A stretch of DNA of 64,000 nucleotides from Erythrophleum ivorense (GCA_026724425.1 JAIUCV010000023.1:4464001-4528000); one strand, 5' to 3'. Shown: positions 12,534-25,314, numbered from the stretch's first letter. A program made the numbers and translations. The notes: a model not told the origin generated them from the sequence alone.

Positions 12534-12610
12534 GTGAGGCTAAGAACCTTTAGCCGTGGTGAGGCCAAGAACTCTTAGCCGTGGTGAGGATGAGCCAAGA
12601 ACTCTTAAGA
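12534..12610 (+). repeat. Short tandem repeat, ~25 bp x 3, inside LTR A
   Basis: Units begin at 12534, 12559 and 12584, each reading approximately gtgaggc-aagaac-cttagccgtg; the third has a 5-bp insertion. LTR C shows a shorter version near 31408-31460, so copy number varies between copies. Confidence 0.7.
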
Positions 12611-15600
12611 TTGGTTAAGACAAAGCAATGAGTCTCCCAAAAGCAAGATGGACTCCTAAGAGCATGATTAAGTCCAAGAATGTCTCAAAAAATGGGTGAG
12701 GCAAGTCCAATATCCACAAGAAATTGGGTGAGGCCAATCCACTTGCTTAGTAAGCCTTTGTATACTATGTATGACTTTCTTAAATGATGAAAATGTTTCT
12801 TGAATGCTTGCACATGTCTACATGACCATATATACATTTATGAGACTTGTTTGCATTCATTATATATGATTGAATGGGAGATGAGTTATTGGGATTCTTT
12901 GAATCTCATCCCCTCATCTCCAATATTCTAACATGCTAGGTGGACTAAAAGAGCAAGGAGATGGAAGCCAACTACTTGAGAGATGAGAGTATGACATTGA
13001 AATGTATAAAATTTGCTTCTTTAAGGCCATCAAGGTGGCAAATGTTGTCATCTATGGTTGTACATGACCTATGACCTCTTGAACATGCATAATTATGTTA
13101 ATAAGTGATGTATGAATGAGAGTTAAAATTGTATGTATGAATATGCACATTTTAGTTATATATTGGCAAGTTTTCATTATGAAAGTATGTGTATAATTGA
13201 CATAGCCAAAATGAGAGGCATGTAGTTTGGGACCATTTGGGTAACTTACACAAGTCTTAATTATGCTTTTAGACTTGCCCAAGAGGTGCCAAACCCCAAG
13301 GAAAGCCATTTGGACATTTTGGTATCCCTTATGGAGCCAAAATTGATCAATTTAGAACCTTATGTCACTTTTTGACTAAATGAGCTTTTCTTGATCTAAG
13401 ATTTGGCATGCAATTAGAAATTGTTAAGAGCTTTTTGGAAAGCTAAATAACATAATTTTCAAAGGTCTAGAGAATATTTGATAAATTTTTTGGTTTTGGT
13501 TATACACTGTTCATATTGGTCCAAAAATAAAATCTATTACATAGGGCTCAAATGATGTCCAATTACCAATTTATACATAGAAACTAGACATTCACAGTGA
13601 CTTGTGACAACTAGAAGCATCTCATTTGAATGTCTATAGAAGGAGATATGAATTTTTAAATATTCTGTCTAGTATCAGGAACTCTAGCCGATCTCTGTTA
13701 CTATTTGATTGGGTTTTGAGGTTTGCGCGTACCTGAGCTGGTCTAGAGTTAATTTTTCCCTCTAGCTAACATCCACAGCTTTCCATATTGGTATCATTTG
13801 CATGGATAGTATTTTTTTGGAATTAATTGGACATTTTTTAAGTTTGCTGCAGAATTTTGTGATAGCACCAGTGGACAGCCTGACCTCTAGACCATTTTGA
13901 ATGTCAAACGTCCTCTGTGTTAGATGTTATGGTCTGGTCATATTTTTATCTTGAAGTAGACATGTGTATCTTTTCAGAATGGCTAAGAATGCATGATTTT
14001 GATTTTTTTAGAATTAGTTATCATTTTTCAAAGTTGTGATAGAAATGAGGACAAAGCTGGCCGAAATTATATATGTATATTTCATGCATTTCTTCGAGTT
14101 CTTTGAGAAGTAGGCCACTTTTTTACGATGGAAATGAGTTGTATTCATGTAATTAAATATGAGAATGTGATGTATGAGCTCATGTGATCCATGTGACACC
14201 TAATGAAATTTTATATACGAAGCAATGCGAAAATAATCAATATTTTTATTGCATTTTTAATTAGCAACTTATATGATTCATGAAATTGAGTCATTTAAAG
14301 GCATGAGATGAGTTAGAAATGATGGTGTTACACTATACATAAATTTTTATTTCAAAGTCCTATGGGCCATATGGACTCATGTATCACATTCTCATATTTA
14401 ATTACATAGATACAACTCAAATCCATTACCAAAAATGGCTTAGAGCTTGTGCAAGTGCAATAAACACATAAATTTCCATAGTGTAGCCTCGACTAGAATT
14501 GTATGTTTTTCTATTACAAATTTTGAAAAATTATAACTAATTCTAAAAAAATTGAAATCATATATTTTTTATCATTCTGAAAACCTACAAATGTCTGCTT
14601 TATGATAAAAATAATTCCAGGTCATAGAACATCAAGAAAAATAATTTTGGCATTCGAAAAGTGCCCAAGGTCTCAGCTACCTGAGCTACTATCACAACTT
14701 ACTATCATAAAATTTGAAAATTCATAACTAATTCCAAAAAAATCAAAATCATGCAAATTTGGTCAATCTGAGAAACCACAGATGTTAACTTTAGGGGAAA
14801 AATGTCTTTAGATAACGCCAAGTCCAGTTAGGAACTGAATTATGATGGAATAATACTGGAGGTCTAGTGGCATTTCTGGTATTGACATTAAAATTCAAAA
14901 ATTCAAAAATTTCTTCTCAAACCTTCAATTGAGGTGATCTTAGTGGCCACAGAAATTTTATAATCTCTAGTTTATGTTTGTAAAATTTTACAAGAATTGG
15001 ACACCATTTAGTTGTCAGATGACATTGAACACAAAACTAACATATGAACAGTACATGCACCAGAATAGCAGAAAAATACCAACTTTGAAAATTCATAAGT
15101 AATTCTATAGAGCTCCAATTTTTTTTCACTTTAGCTTCCCACAAAGCTATTAATGATCTCCACATATCTACCAAATTTCATGGGAAGATTCATCTATTTG
15201 GTCAGTTTGTGTCATAGGACTCCAATTTGGTCATTTTTATGGTCTCAACTAGCACCAAAGTGTCCAAATTTGCTTCCTAAGCTTGTGTGGCCACTTGAGC
15301 ACATGGGATTGCACCAAAATGGCATTTTAAACTTGTCTCAAAGGTGCACAAACCCAAAATTTGGAAACTCACTCTCTCACGTCATGTCATACACCAATTT
15401 CCATAATACTTGTCTTACCATTCTATGTCCAATTTGTATTATAACATTCACATATTATAAATTCTCATTTGTGCATGATATATTTGCATAATTACATATG
15501 TTCATGGGGTCATAGGTCATATACAATAATAGATTACAACATTTGCCACTCATATGGCCATAAAGAAGCAAAATCCATGCACTTTGATGTCATACTCTTA

Positions 15601-16697
15601 TCTTCTAAGTTGTTAACTCCCATTACCTTGTTCTCTTGGTCTACCTAGCATGTTAGAACATTGGAGAGGAGGAAATGAGATTCAAAGAATCCAAATAGCT
15701 CGCCTTCCTTTCAAGCACACATAAAGTATGCAAACTAAGTCTTACAAATGCATGCATGAGCATATTGACATGTGCAATCATTCAAAAAATATCTTTAACA
15801 TTTGAACAAGTCATACATAGCATACATAGGCTTGCCAAGTAAGTGGATTGGCCTCACCTATTCACTTGTGGATTTTGGACTTACCTCACCTATTTCTTTA
15901 AGAGATTTTTGACTCAATCTTACTCTTGGGAGTCAACCTCACTCTTGGGGGACTCTTTACTTTGTCTCAACCAATTTCAAGGGTTCTTGACTCATCCTCA
16001 CTATGGCTAGAGGTTTCTTGACTTCTCCACACTCAAGCAATTCCAAGCACACAAATTAGACATCATTTAAAGCTATAATGTAACATCATGGAACCATAGA
16101 ATAAAAGCTCATGCTAGAATACTTTTCATAACTTAAAACACACATTCACACATTCAAAGACAATGTAAGCACATATTCATGCATGAGAGAAGGTAGAGAG
16201 AGCTACCTTGGTTACAATCATACACTTTTCTTCTTGAATTTGCTTTCCCTTCCTCGGCCTCACACACACCAAGATGTGGGATCAATTTCTCTTAGCCTAA
16301 ACACAATTTATGGAAGCCAATTAGGTTCATGTAGTTAATTCTAAGGCCACACATCTTCCTTAAATACTAACTTAGTCTATTAACCCCTTTATGGTTCTAA
16401 AAATGCACCTAATGAAGCAACACCTATCAAATGAGTTCTAGGCTCTATTCTTTCCTTTCATATATGATTCTTGACTCCTTTTAATCCTCTTGGAGTCATC
16501 ACACAATTAAAACAAAGAGCCTAACTATATGTTGCTTCTTTAGGTCATATTATGGAACCTAAGACACCAATTCATTCTCTAGGCCTCTTAAATTTTTCCC
16601 AAGGTTTCCCCTCATTTTCATTCATCATATATGACTCAAAAATGGGCTTGAAAAAATTTAAAACTCTCCCTAAGTGTCCTATCTCCTTTAGGCTGAG

Positions 16698-16960
16698 TGT
16701 AATGTCCCACATCGGGTAGGAGACCCTGAGGCTAAGGCCTTATAAGTGGGAGCAAAGCTCTCCCCACCAGCGACGCGTTTTCCTAAGGGAGGAACAAAAC
16801 CCCACCACGTGGGAAATGAGAGTACCATGGGGTGCCGTAATGGGGACAATATCGCTGGAGGCTCTGTGGTCTTAGGAAAACGCGTCGCTGGTGGGGAGAG
16901 CTTCGCTTCCACTTATAAGGCCTTAGCCTTAGGGTCTCCTACCCGATGTGGGACATTACA
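16698..16960. mobile_element. 263-bp foldback element with 90-bp inverted arms
   Basis: The arms 16698-16787 and 16871-16960 are reverse complements with about three mismatches in 90 bp. The 83-bp centre (16788-16870) includes gggacaatatcgctgg. The termini are TGTAATGTCCCACATCGG and its complement, and the 5-bp TSD CTGAG is exact (16693-16697, 16961-16965). It is much GC-richer than the LTR around it. Near-identical arms suggest a recent insertion or constraint. The end motif resembles those of small plant retroelement LTRs such as TRIMs, but the inverted layout is not a normal LTR, so the class is open. Open frames on both strands here are mirror images of the arms, not genes. Confidence 0.85.
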
Positions 16961-17590
16961 CTGAGACTATGTAGCATTTGGCCTCCATAGATGTTTGCTT
17001 TGTTTTCTTGATGGATGATGCATATGGGGAGGCTTTCATTTAGGCCTAGGAATAATTACATCAAATCAAATTTTCAAAGGAACCCATGAAACCCTAGGTT
17101 TGCCACCTTGAAAATCAATGGCCTTTTCTTGAATTTTTTTGCATATCCTTACTCTCCTCCCTTAAATTCATAGAATTCACCCTTGGTTCTCCTCAAAATT
17201 CTAGCCTTCTTGTAGCTACATATATAGGGCAAAATAGGGAGAAGGAGGGGGAAGGAATAGCTATCATAGGATGGAAATTTTACATTGTTTCCTTGGCTTT
17301 TCTTGCTTATTTCTCACTTTCTTGGCCTACTCTCTTCAAATCCAAATTTTTCCCTTTGTTCTGTCCTCAAAACAGATCCATAAACTTCAATAAAATCATA
17401 GGAAAGAAAGGGAAATGGAGGAGAAGAGATTTGCTAAAGAGGAAGCATGAAAAACCAAGAAAATCTATACCTTTCTACCTTGTTTTTCTCCTTCCTTCAT
17501 CATCCTCTTGGTACACCTCATCCCTTAGGGTTTTCTTCTAGTTTAAGGCAGAAAGAAGTATGGCTAAATGAAGTGAAGATGGGGCGCTTC

Positions 17591-17600
17591 ATATATATAG
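17591..17600 (-). promoter_or_regulatory. TATA box in family-1 LTR B
   Basis: The alternating AT stretch is conserved at the U3 position shared with A, C and E. Confidence 0.45.
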
Positions 17601-18192
17601 GGATGTTTAAGAAAGACTTTTTAAAAATTCTCATTTTACCCTTCGTTCTTGACATTTTCGTTTCTAATTTGTTTTAGCTCCTTTTTAAGAAATTTGTTTT
17701 CCATTATAAAATTTGAGTTCCTAATTTAGTAAAATGTCTTTGAAATCACTCAAATCTGAGCTAAAACCTTTTAGAATGAATCTACCAAAGTTCGGGATTA
17801 CCGCTATTGGAAAACGTCCACTGGAGGGGCTTTAGCTATCCTGGGACTTCCTATGGTTTTTAGGACCTCTAAGAACCTTGGAGAACTCAAAACTTTCATT
17901 TAAAAAGCCCTCCTATGAGAATTCCAAAATTTGCTCAAAATGACGAAAATGCCCTTATATTTCGTCAACCTTTCATTACATTTCATTTCTTTATTTTAGC
18001 TCCATTTTTCTTTCATCTGAGTCTGGGATTCTCATTTTTAGGAGCCTAGAATGCTTTCCAAATTTTTTAGAACCTTAACTAAGTCATTTCAAGGGACTTC
18101 CTTTTGTATTCGGTAAATTTCATATGTTTACGAAGAAACCATACATTACGATTCTCGTGTTTTTTGTTATTTTCAAAGAATTGGATATTACA

Positions 18193-18550
18193 ACTGGGTT
18201 GAATAGGTTTGCATCAAAAGCATGTACTCCCACCAAGCTAGCCAAGCTAGCTACTTTGGTATGACCAAGAATGCTATTTCCTTATGTCAAGGCAATAACA
18301 TTATTAGCTAGTCTAGCTTTATTTAGGATATAGAAATATAGCAAGTTTTGCACATCCAAGTGGCTCTAGATGCCATGAAAAGTGTCCTTACCTTCTTGGG
18401 GTGAGAATACAGCTTGATAATAGTTGTTGGTGTGTGCTTTGCTATAAACTCTAATGTTTGGTCATTGTTTTGGTTGCTAGAATGATTCTTCCTCATCTAG
18501 GCCATAGGGCTCAAATAACCAATAAGTTCAGGTTTTAGAACAAAAAACCC
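18193..18550 (-). pseudogene. 5' untranslated / start of gag of gypsy element H
   Basis: This lies between the putative PBS and the B insertion on the minus strand. A frame opens with a Met about 60 bp past the PBS and soon meets stops. No domain can be named. Its place, directly downstream of LTR and PBS, makes it the leader and N-terminal gag region of H. Confidence 0.4.
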
Positions 18551-18566
18551 CTACTTGGCATGCCAA
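18551..18566 (-). promoter_or_regulatory. Putative primer binding site of element H
   Basis: On the minus strand the bases directly after the LTR read TTTGGCATGCCAAGTAGGGG. A TGG start one or two bases from the LTR end is what a tRNA-primed PBS needs. I cannot say which tRNA it fits. Confidence 0.45.
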
Positions 18567-18567
18567 A

Positions 18568-19301
18568 TGTTAGCATTGAAATTATGGTAAAGAAAGAATG
18601 AGGAAGCTTAGTCCTACCCAGGTGCTTTGTATCACTTACTTCTTAGAATAAGATACAATGAACTTCTACCCTTAGCTAAAAGGGGTGGTTGTTAGTGTAT
18701 GTTATGTATGCTTAAGTCCGACAAGGAGAAAAATCAAGACCCAATGCTCCCAGGCGTGCCTCCCTTTCTGTGCAGTCCCAAAAAGCCAACGAAGAAGCAG
18801 CCAAAATCTTCCAGTTTTCTTTCGGCGTCCTGTGCTGTGTAGTCCCCAGAAACCAGTAAAGAAGCAGTAGCCCTTTTTCAGCGTTGACTCTTCCACACAA
18901 GAAACAAAAAATGAAAACCTAATCCTATTTACAAAAATGCTATCACCAAGTAATTAATAAAAATAAAAAATCTGCTCCAATCTTGATCCTTGATTCACTT
19001 TAAATCTTCAATTTAATTGCCAAAAATTGTCTTTACCATTGATTCCTAATTTATCTCCAAAAATCTACACAAATTTAATAAATGTTTTAAAGATTGAAAA
19101 TATTCAACCCATCAAAGAAATATGGAAAATAAAATATTAGCAATTTAAATCCAAAAATTCTCCTAATTAATTCAAAATTATATTATTTTCCAAAATTGAT
19201 AAAAAATTCAAATATTGTATAATAAATCCATTTAAGCTCAAATTAATTATTAAAAATAATAATAAATGTGGGTAAAAATATATATAAATTAGCACTTATC
19301 A
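18568..19301 (-). repeat. 5' LTR of gypsy-like element H
   Basis: Read on minus, this 734-bp block starts TGATAAGTGC and ends AATGCTAACA, with proper TG/CA ends. A TATA-rich stretch follows the start (19278-19290 on plus). The GC-rich centre (18740-18890) and flanking AT-rich arms are usual for plant LTRs. It is followed by a plausible PBS and by gag relics. The matching 3' LTR is outside the window, so the call rests on the ends and context, not on an LTR pair. Confidence 0.55.
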
Positions 19302-20480
19302 ATGGAGTAACCATTTCTTAGGAATAATTGTAACATGTTAAGATCTTGTCCTTATGTTTTAGGGTTTATATCTGTATACACCTAAGGATTGGTGTGGACT
19401 GTCACCTAGTCCTAGTGTTTTGTATATGTCTCATTTGTCTTGTAAGCTTTAAAGTGGGCCAAATGGCTTTAGGGTTATTAGTATGTTTGTAAGACTCCCA
19501 TAACAATTCTTTTTGATGAATTATAATTAAATCAAGGTAAAAAAAATGTTATGGTAATTCATACATGAGAATTTTAATTTTTCAAATATTTAAAAATTTA
19601 TTTATAAGATATTTATATATAATAAACTTAGATAATTTAAGATTTGTACATTGTACTATGATATATGTTTTAAATAACATAAGAATATACAACTGAAAGA
19701 AAAATTAAAGAATATTAACTTCTTTTATATATCTTATAGTCAATTTTTTTAAAAATAAATTTTAAGTAATTAAAAAAATTAGATTATTTATGTATCAAAC
19801 ATCTCTCATAATGTGATTATATTTTCTCTTATATTTAATTCATGTTGATTAAATTTTCAAAGCACCAATTATAGCATCATTTATCTCAACTTAAAAATAT
19901 CCCTAATTTTTTATTAACTTTAACCCCATAATTAAGTTTTAAATTAATAGTAATTAATGCATAAGATTGGTTAATGACCCATAAAGATACAAAAAGATGG
20001 ATAAATTAAAAATTTTATTCAACAAAGTACCCAACTTAAACAAAAGAAGAAATTTCATATTTCCTTAATTTCATAATTTCCTTTATGCCTAATTACCTCT
20101 TTAATACCCTTTAGAAGGATTAAAATAAGTGTAAGTTAAATTTCTAACCCATAATCATCAATAGTACAAGAGAAAATAACTCCAAGAAGTTGCCTAAAGG
20201 ACTCATGAACAAATTTGCAACTTAAAATGATTGAATCACGACTTAATTCGTCTCTAAAATCAAAATTGCGATTAATTCCTTTCTAAAATCCCATAAAATG
20301 CCAACATGTGAATTGTGCCATGACTTGACATGAATTTTAGGCAAAAATCCCATAAAAACACAATACACTCAACTTATTTTTGGCCACAACCTGAAGGAAC
20401 CAAGTCGCAACTTAAATGCTCTTTGTCCTTACAAACTAAAATGAGATGACTACTAACTTGCTGCCACTCTATAATTGATA
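19302..20480. other. AT-rich spacer
   Basis: I see no coding signature, RNA gene or clear repeat boundary. Part of the right end may belong to family-2 LTR D6, whose left limit I cannot place. Confidence 0.4.
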
Positions 20481-20499
20481 CTAGAGTCTTTTAAGGATA

Positions 20500-23374
20500 A
20501 AAGGCAAGACTTTATGATAGACTTCTTTCATATAATCTTCACCTAACCACTTATATTGTTCAAGGATTTAAAGACTAACCAAAATCAAACTACAATCATT
20601 TTTCTCTTTAGCATTTAACCATGATAGCAAATTAGCCACAAGTAGCATATTAAACCTACAATTCCTAAAATGACTTCAAACCACTTACAACATGTCTTTA
20701 CCATCCAAAAACACTTGTCTAGCCCCAAAGGACCCGACATACCTAAGATTTTCTACAAGTGGCCATGCTACACCTCAAATCACACCATAAGCAACTCATG
20801 ATAGCAACATATGATAGATCCTTCACAAAAATTGAACTAAAACCAATCCAGTAAGTATAGAACTATAAAAATACAATGCCTAACATCTCCAACCCTTTAA
20901 CAAACACAAACTAGCACCTATCCAAGTACTCACATCAGCCATAGGCCTTATATATGAGCCAAATCATCACATAATAGCAGAATAACCATAATAATAGCAA
21001 CAATGCAAAAACTACTATTAAAACCTCTAAATGACAAATCAAAATTCAAACTATGCCTCCTAAATTCCTCTAAACACTTTGAGCAGATTTAGAATACATA
21101 TTTAAACTTGTGTAAATATGCAAACCTTCATTAACATTGGTGGAAAAAAAAGTGACCACCTCAAACCTTACTTTCAAGGGCTAGTTTCTGAATGAGGATA
21201 TTACTTAGGTTTATATATCCAAATTTTACAAATGGAATCTAAATAACTTAAATCACACTCAACCTTTCTAAACCACAAATACACTTGCCAAACACAAGAA
21301 ATTACCAAGAACACATGAAGTGCTCTAAGTGGTCATGTTATACCTAAAATTTGAACTAGAATACTCAAGTGGACACTTCAACAACTAATCACAAACACCC
21401 GTAGTTCAAACACTAATTTTATAATACCTAACTAATTATTGGTCACATAATTCCAAGTTACTCATGAAGAACCATCTAAATACAATCATAAGTGCCAATT
21501 TCCTAATAACTTAAATTATACATTTAGTCCCTATACTTGGCAATACATGATGCAATATGGCAATTCTATAACATAATAAGCAATTACATAAGAACTAATG
21601 CCTCAACTATACAAACCCAATTAAACAAGGCATTCAAGCCTATAGACTATTAAACCAGTATGATATGCTTCTACTAGCTTTTTCTTGCTACTAAGAGTTC
21701 TAATCCCTAAACATTGTTAACCCACAACTAGGATGAGATATAAAATCTCAATAATAAAAAGAAAATTCCATACATATGTACAAATTAATTAACATAATGT
21801 TTTAGATGAACAATTATAAAAAGAGTAATGCATACATCATTTAAATGAACAAGTTTGACTATAAGTGACTACCATCTCATACTAGTAATCACATACAACG
21901 AGTTATTGGCCAACAATTAAGGGAAGGGCACGATCACAACACAAGCTCCCTATTAAGCACAATCATAACTTGGTGCATTCATAAGAGTACGATCATAACT
22001 CAATGCATGGTCACAACATAATGCATAAGTGAAAACATGATCACAACTCCATGTACAAATACATGATCATGGTCCAAGTTATACAATACGTAGTCAGACT
22101 AATCATTAGCCATCAAAATAATATGTACAAGCAAACATATGATTAAAACTACATATTTTCATGGAATAACCTTCGGCTATCTTAATGAAACCCAATTACT
22201 CTTTATCTAACTAACAACATGTCCCAAGAGGCCCATTGATCCTAAGACAAACATAGTTTTTGTTATTCGACCATCTTTATCTAAAGAGATTCATATCCAT
22301 TAATTAATTTCATCAAGAATCCATTAGAAATCACTTACCTAAATTTCTAAAGAGTCAATTGTCCCAATTTCAGATCACACCAAAAAGAACAAATCAGGGG
22401 TCACTTCCAACATCTCTATTTTCATATAGATTATAGCCATACATAAAAAATTAATCCAAATGATGAAAATTCAGCATATACACATCACAAAATGAAGGGA
22501 AACACTTATCCATGCATCTAAGTGATCAAACAAACTAATTTGAGCCTCAACAACTGAGAACACAAAATGTGTCATTCCCAAAACTTGAATTTTCACAAAT
22601 TAACATAACCCAAAGGAAAAATCAATCATAAGGGCCAATTTTCAACATATTAATACATCAAAGTGGAAGGGAACACTTATCCAATAGTTTCTTTAATTGC
22701 AAGTTTTGAAAATCATGATAGGATTTGGGCAAAATTTTAGACTTAAGGTTTGGGAAAAATCACTAAAATGGAAGACTAATACCAAAATGTAAAGGAAGAT
22801 GAGGGGAACAACTTTCATAACACTCACCTTAGTTAAATCTCCCTCCACATAGGCAAATAAAAGATTAGAAGTAGCAAACCCTAGCACCCTTTGCTCTTCT
22901 ACGTTTTCTCCCTCCCAAATGACTGTCCAAATGTTCAACACATTAAAATAAAATGTGTAGCACCTCCTTAAGGGTTTTAGTGAGTGTGTGACTAACCTAG
23001 GGACATATTTGTCCTATTAGGTTCATATATGGGTATTATTTCATAGTCTCCTAAGTCCAAAATGGTTGGGTCTCAACTAATAATTCAATTTTAGCTCCTA
23101 AAAATTATTTTTAATAAAGTCAAATTAATTATTAGACCCTAAATTAAAATTTCAAAACTTCTCTAATTAATTTCACCCCATAAATTTAGATTTCACAATT
23201 AAATTTATTTTTCACTAAGAATTACTAAATAATTATTATGTGCCTAAAAAATGTTCAAATAATTATTTTCTTTGGAAATTCCTACTTTTCATAACTTCCA
23301 TGCTAATTTTTTCTTTTCCCAAATTAAATCTTTACTTTTCATAATTTCACTTAAATGAATTTTAAGATGTTACA
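20500..23374 (-). mobile_element. Diverged family-2 LTR D6
   Basis: The part from about 21500 clearly follows the order of D3 (46700-47300): the 'tagtccctatacttg' block, the 'caaattaattaacataat' block and the 'cacaactccatg' region. The right end at 23374 reads GATGTTACA, like the termini of D1 and D3. Substitutions and length changes are many, so it is the oldest family-2 copy here. The left boundary is inferred only from the typical 2.9 kb length, and no TSD was found. Confidence 0.55.
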
Positions 23375-24556
23375 GTCTATCCATACCAATCAATATTAAT
23401 TTTATTTTATGTCCATGTTGTGAAAACTTAAAACTTAAATTAAATATTAATAACCTATTATTTATCCTTAGAATTTAAAAATAACACAACAAAAATATGA
23501 ATTCCGACATATTAGCTATTACATTTTCAAAAAAAAATTAGTAGCATTTTTTAATAACAACAAAAATATAATGTTTAACTATTAAAAAAAATACGTGTGT
23601 TATTTTATTAGAGAGTGCTTGATGGTTAACACTGACACAAAGAATTATTATACTAAGCTTTGAATTTGCTTAAGTATTCTATTGCAAATTAATGAATGCC
23701 ATGCACCAACATAAAAGAGGGCATTGATTATAATAGCGATACTAGTTCGGACAATAGTATATCAAGGCAATCTTCAAGTAGAGGCTAAATGTCCTTATTA
23801 GCCCACGTTGGATGCTATTTTTTTGTAGTGTGATTTGGTTTAAAGCTAAGAAATGTTGAAAGATAACTAAATGTTAAAATCAACTTATAGAAAATTACAT
23901 GAATAACTTTTCTAGCCCTAAACTTTGTCTTATGTGCATGGCATCCTAGCAAATTACATTCTTTAGAAATTTTTATGAAGGTTTCCACCATCTCTCTTAA
24001 ACATCATTGCATCCAAGACTTTAGGAACTTTGTGAGTTGATCACTTCAAACTATCTTCTTCGCACAAACTTTTCTTCTATGTCTTCAAGACTTCAATGTC
24101 TGAAGCCATGAAGATGAATCCTACAACCCAAGAATCTAGAACTCTTGTACCACACTATTTTACTTTTTCATTTTAACAATGGATAATATGTTTTAATTGG
24201 TCTGATATACAAGTACATATATAATAGTTCAGAAGAGTAACATACTCAAATAAGCAATTCAAGTAATATATTCAAGTGAGCAAGTAGCCAAAGTGGAAAT
24301 TGTTAGTATTTATTTAAATTTACTAGAAATAAATAATCGAAGAACCAATAGGTCTAATGAAAGCTCACAATCTAGTGTGTGGTAATTTCTGATCATATAG
24401 CTCATATATCTTACCAAGTGAAGTGATACAAAAAATGTTAACCTTAAAATTGGGAGTCATTACAATGACAAAGCACTAAAATTACAAAATATCATATTGG
24501 GAGAAATTATAATTAGTGCCTTATTTTGTGAATATTATAACTAAATTTTTTTAAAA
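23375..24556. other. AT-rich spacer
   Basis: No gene, domain or repeat boundary that I can support. Confidence 0.4.
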
Positions 24557-24557
24557 G

Positions 24558-24868
24558 AAAAATATTGAAAAAAATCCTCTTGAACTTTTAGCCATTTACA
24601 AATGACTTTCAAAACTTTTAAAATTGGAAATTTAATTCATAAACTTTCGAGAAATAAGTCATTCTATCTAATTGGCACTTGGGACATGCTAATATTAAAG
24701 ACAAATAAGAGCTTGCTTTGTAAATTATCGAAAATCTGAGGTGGCAAATAAGTTGGTGTTGTTAAGAAAAAAAGAGATAAAATGACATATGTATTAAAGA
24801 ATGAAAATTTAGGATCTAATTATTAATTTTGAAAGTTCAAGAGGAATTTTTACATATTCCTAAATTTT
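24558..24868. mobile_element. MITE-like inverted-repeat element
   Basis: The left end carries aaatcctcttgaactttt (24572-24589) and the right end the complement aaagttcaagaggaattttt (24832-24851), with weaker symmetry a further ~15 bp outward. Length is about 310 bp with no coding capacity. I could not fix a TSD, so superfamily is unknown. Confidence 0.5.
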
Positions 24869-25017
24869 TATTCATGTTTAAATTGTGTTTAATTTGAACT
24901 TCCCTGATTCTTGAAGTAGATTCTAACACTATTATCTAATAATCATGGATTCAAGCAATATTTCCTTTTAATGTCCTTTTATGGGAGGGCAATGCTACAA
25001 AAGAACTCAAGCTTTTT

Positions 25018-25301
25018 TGATAAATTGACATATCCAAGTGAGGGTGAAATTGGATAGAATATTGAGAGATGAAGAGAAGAAGAAGAAGAAGAAGAAGGGA
25101 GAGAGAAAGAAGAAAAGAATAGAACAAGAGGAATTCTGATCACATTTCGCATGTTGTCCATACACCACACCCATGCCATATATGCTTTCTGTTAATGGCT
25201 AACTACCTAGCTACTACGCAGGAAATGGATGAAAAAGAAAAATAAAAGATATTAATATGCGAAGACATAATTGCCCTTTCTAATATAAAAAAGGTCTATC
25301 A
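25018..25301 (-). repeat. 3' LTR of G
   Basis: This 284-bp LTR has ends TGATAAA and TCTATCA on plus and a GAA microsatellite at about 25074-25097. It matches 29463-29491 plus 33223-33473 in order. Confidence 0.9.
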
Positions 25302-25314
25302 ACCACCCCCTTGA
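25302..25314 (-). promoter_or_regulatory. Polypurine tract of G
   Basis: On the minus strand caagggggtggt precedes the 3' LTR directly, as required for plus-strand priming. Confidence 0.75.

Larger units (their letters stand above)
10610..14332 (+). mobile_element. Family-1 solo LTR A, nested in B
   Basis: This 3723-bp unit begins TGTAACACC and ends GTGTTACA. It is flanked by CTATG (10605-10609) and CTATA (14333-14337), a 5-bp TSD with one difference. A TATA box lies at 11213-11222, giving a U3 of about 600 bp and a very long R-U5. It aligns along its length with C (29492-33222) in the same orientation and with B in reverse. No gag, pol, PBS or PPT accompanies it, so it is a solo LTR of a retroelement with unusually long LTRs. 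A Tekay-like gypsy lineage is a guess from the size and the TGTAACACC end. A 25-bp motif (gtgaggc-aagaac-cttagcc) repeats about three times at 12534-12610. Confidence 0.87.
10492..18192 (-). mobile_element. Family-1 solo LTR B, interrupted by A and a foldback element
   Basis: B is a minus-strand LTR whose ends read TGTAACACC at 10492 and GATATTACA at 18192 on plus. The flanking 5-mers GCTGG (10487-10491) and ACTGG (18193-18197) form a TSD with one difference. Two later insertions split it: solo LTR A (10610-14332) about 118 bp from its 3' end, and a 263-bp foldback (16698-16960). Removing both plus their TSDs leaves about 3.7 kb, the same size as A and C. Minus-strand U3 features are kept, including a TATA stretch at 17591-17600. 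B differs more from A and C than they differ from each other, as expected for the older copy. Confidence 0.85.

Noticed and set aside
12531..12730. Possible CRISPR-like or functional repeat array
   Set aside because: Only three short degenerate units inside a plant LTR; no spacer structure, and the host is eukaryotic.
15153..15491. 112-codon plus frame in B
   Set aside because: It lies in the antisense of a non-coding U5 region and has no domain or conserved frame in the other copies.
16688..16964. Two overlapping frames on opposite strands with nearly the same N-terminal peptide
   Set aside because: They are mirror translations of the 90-bp inverted arms of the foldback, not genes.
18685..18900. 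Three overlapping small frames, Cys- and Arg-rich
   Set aside because: They occupy the GC-rich centre of the putative 5' LTR of H on both strands, with no family signature.
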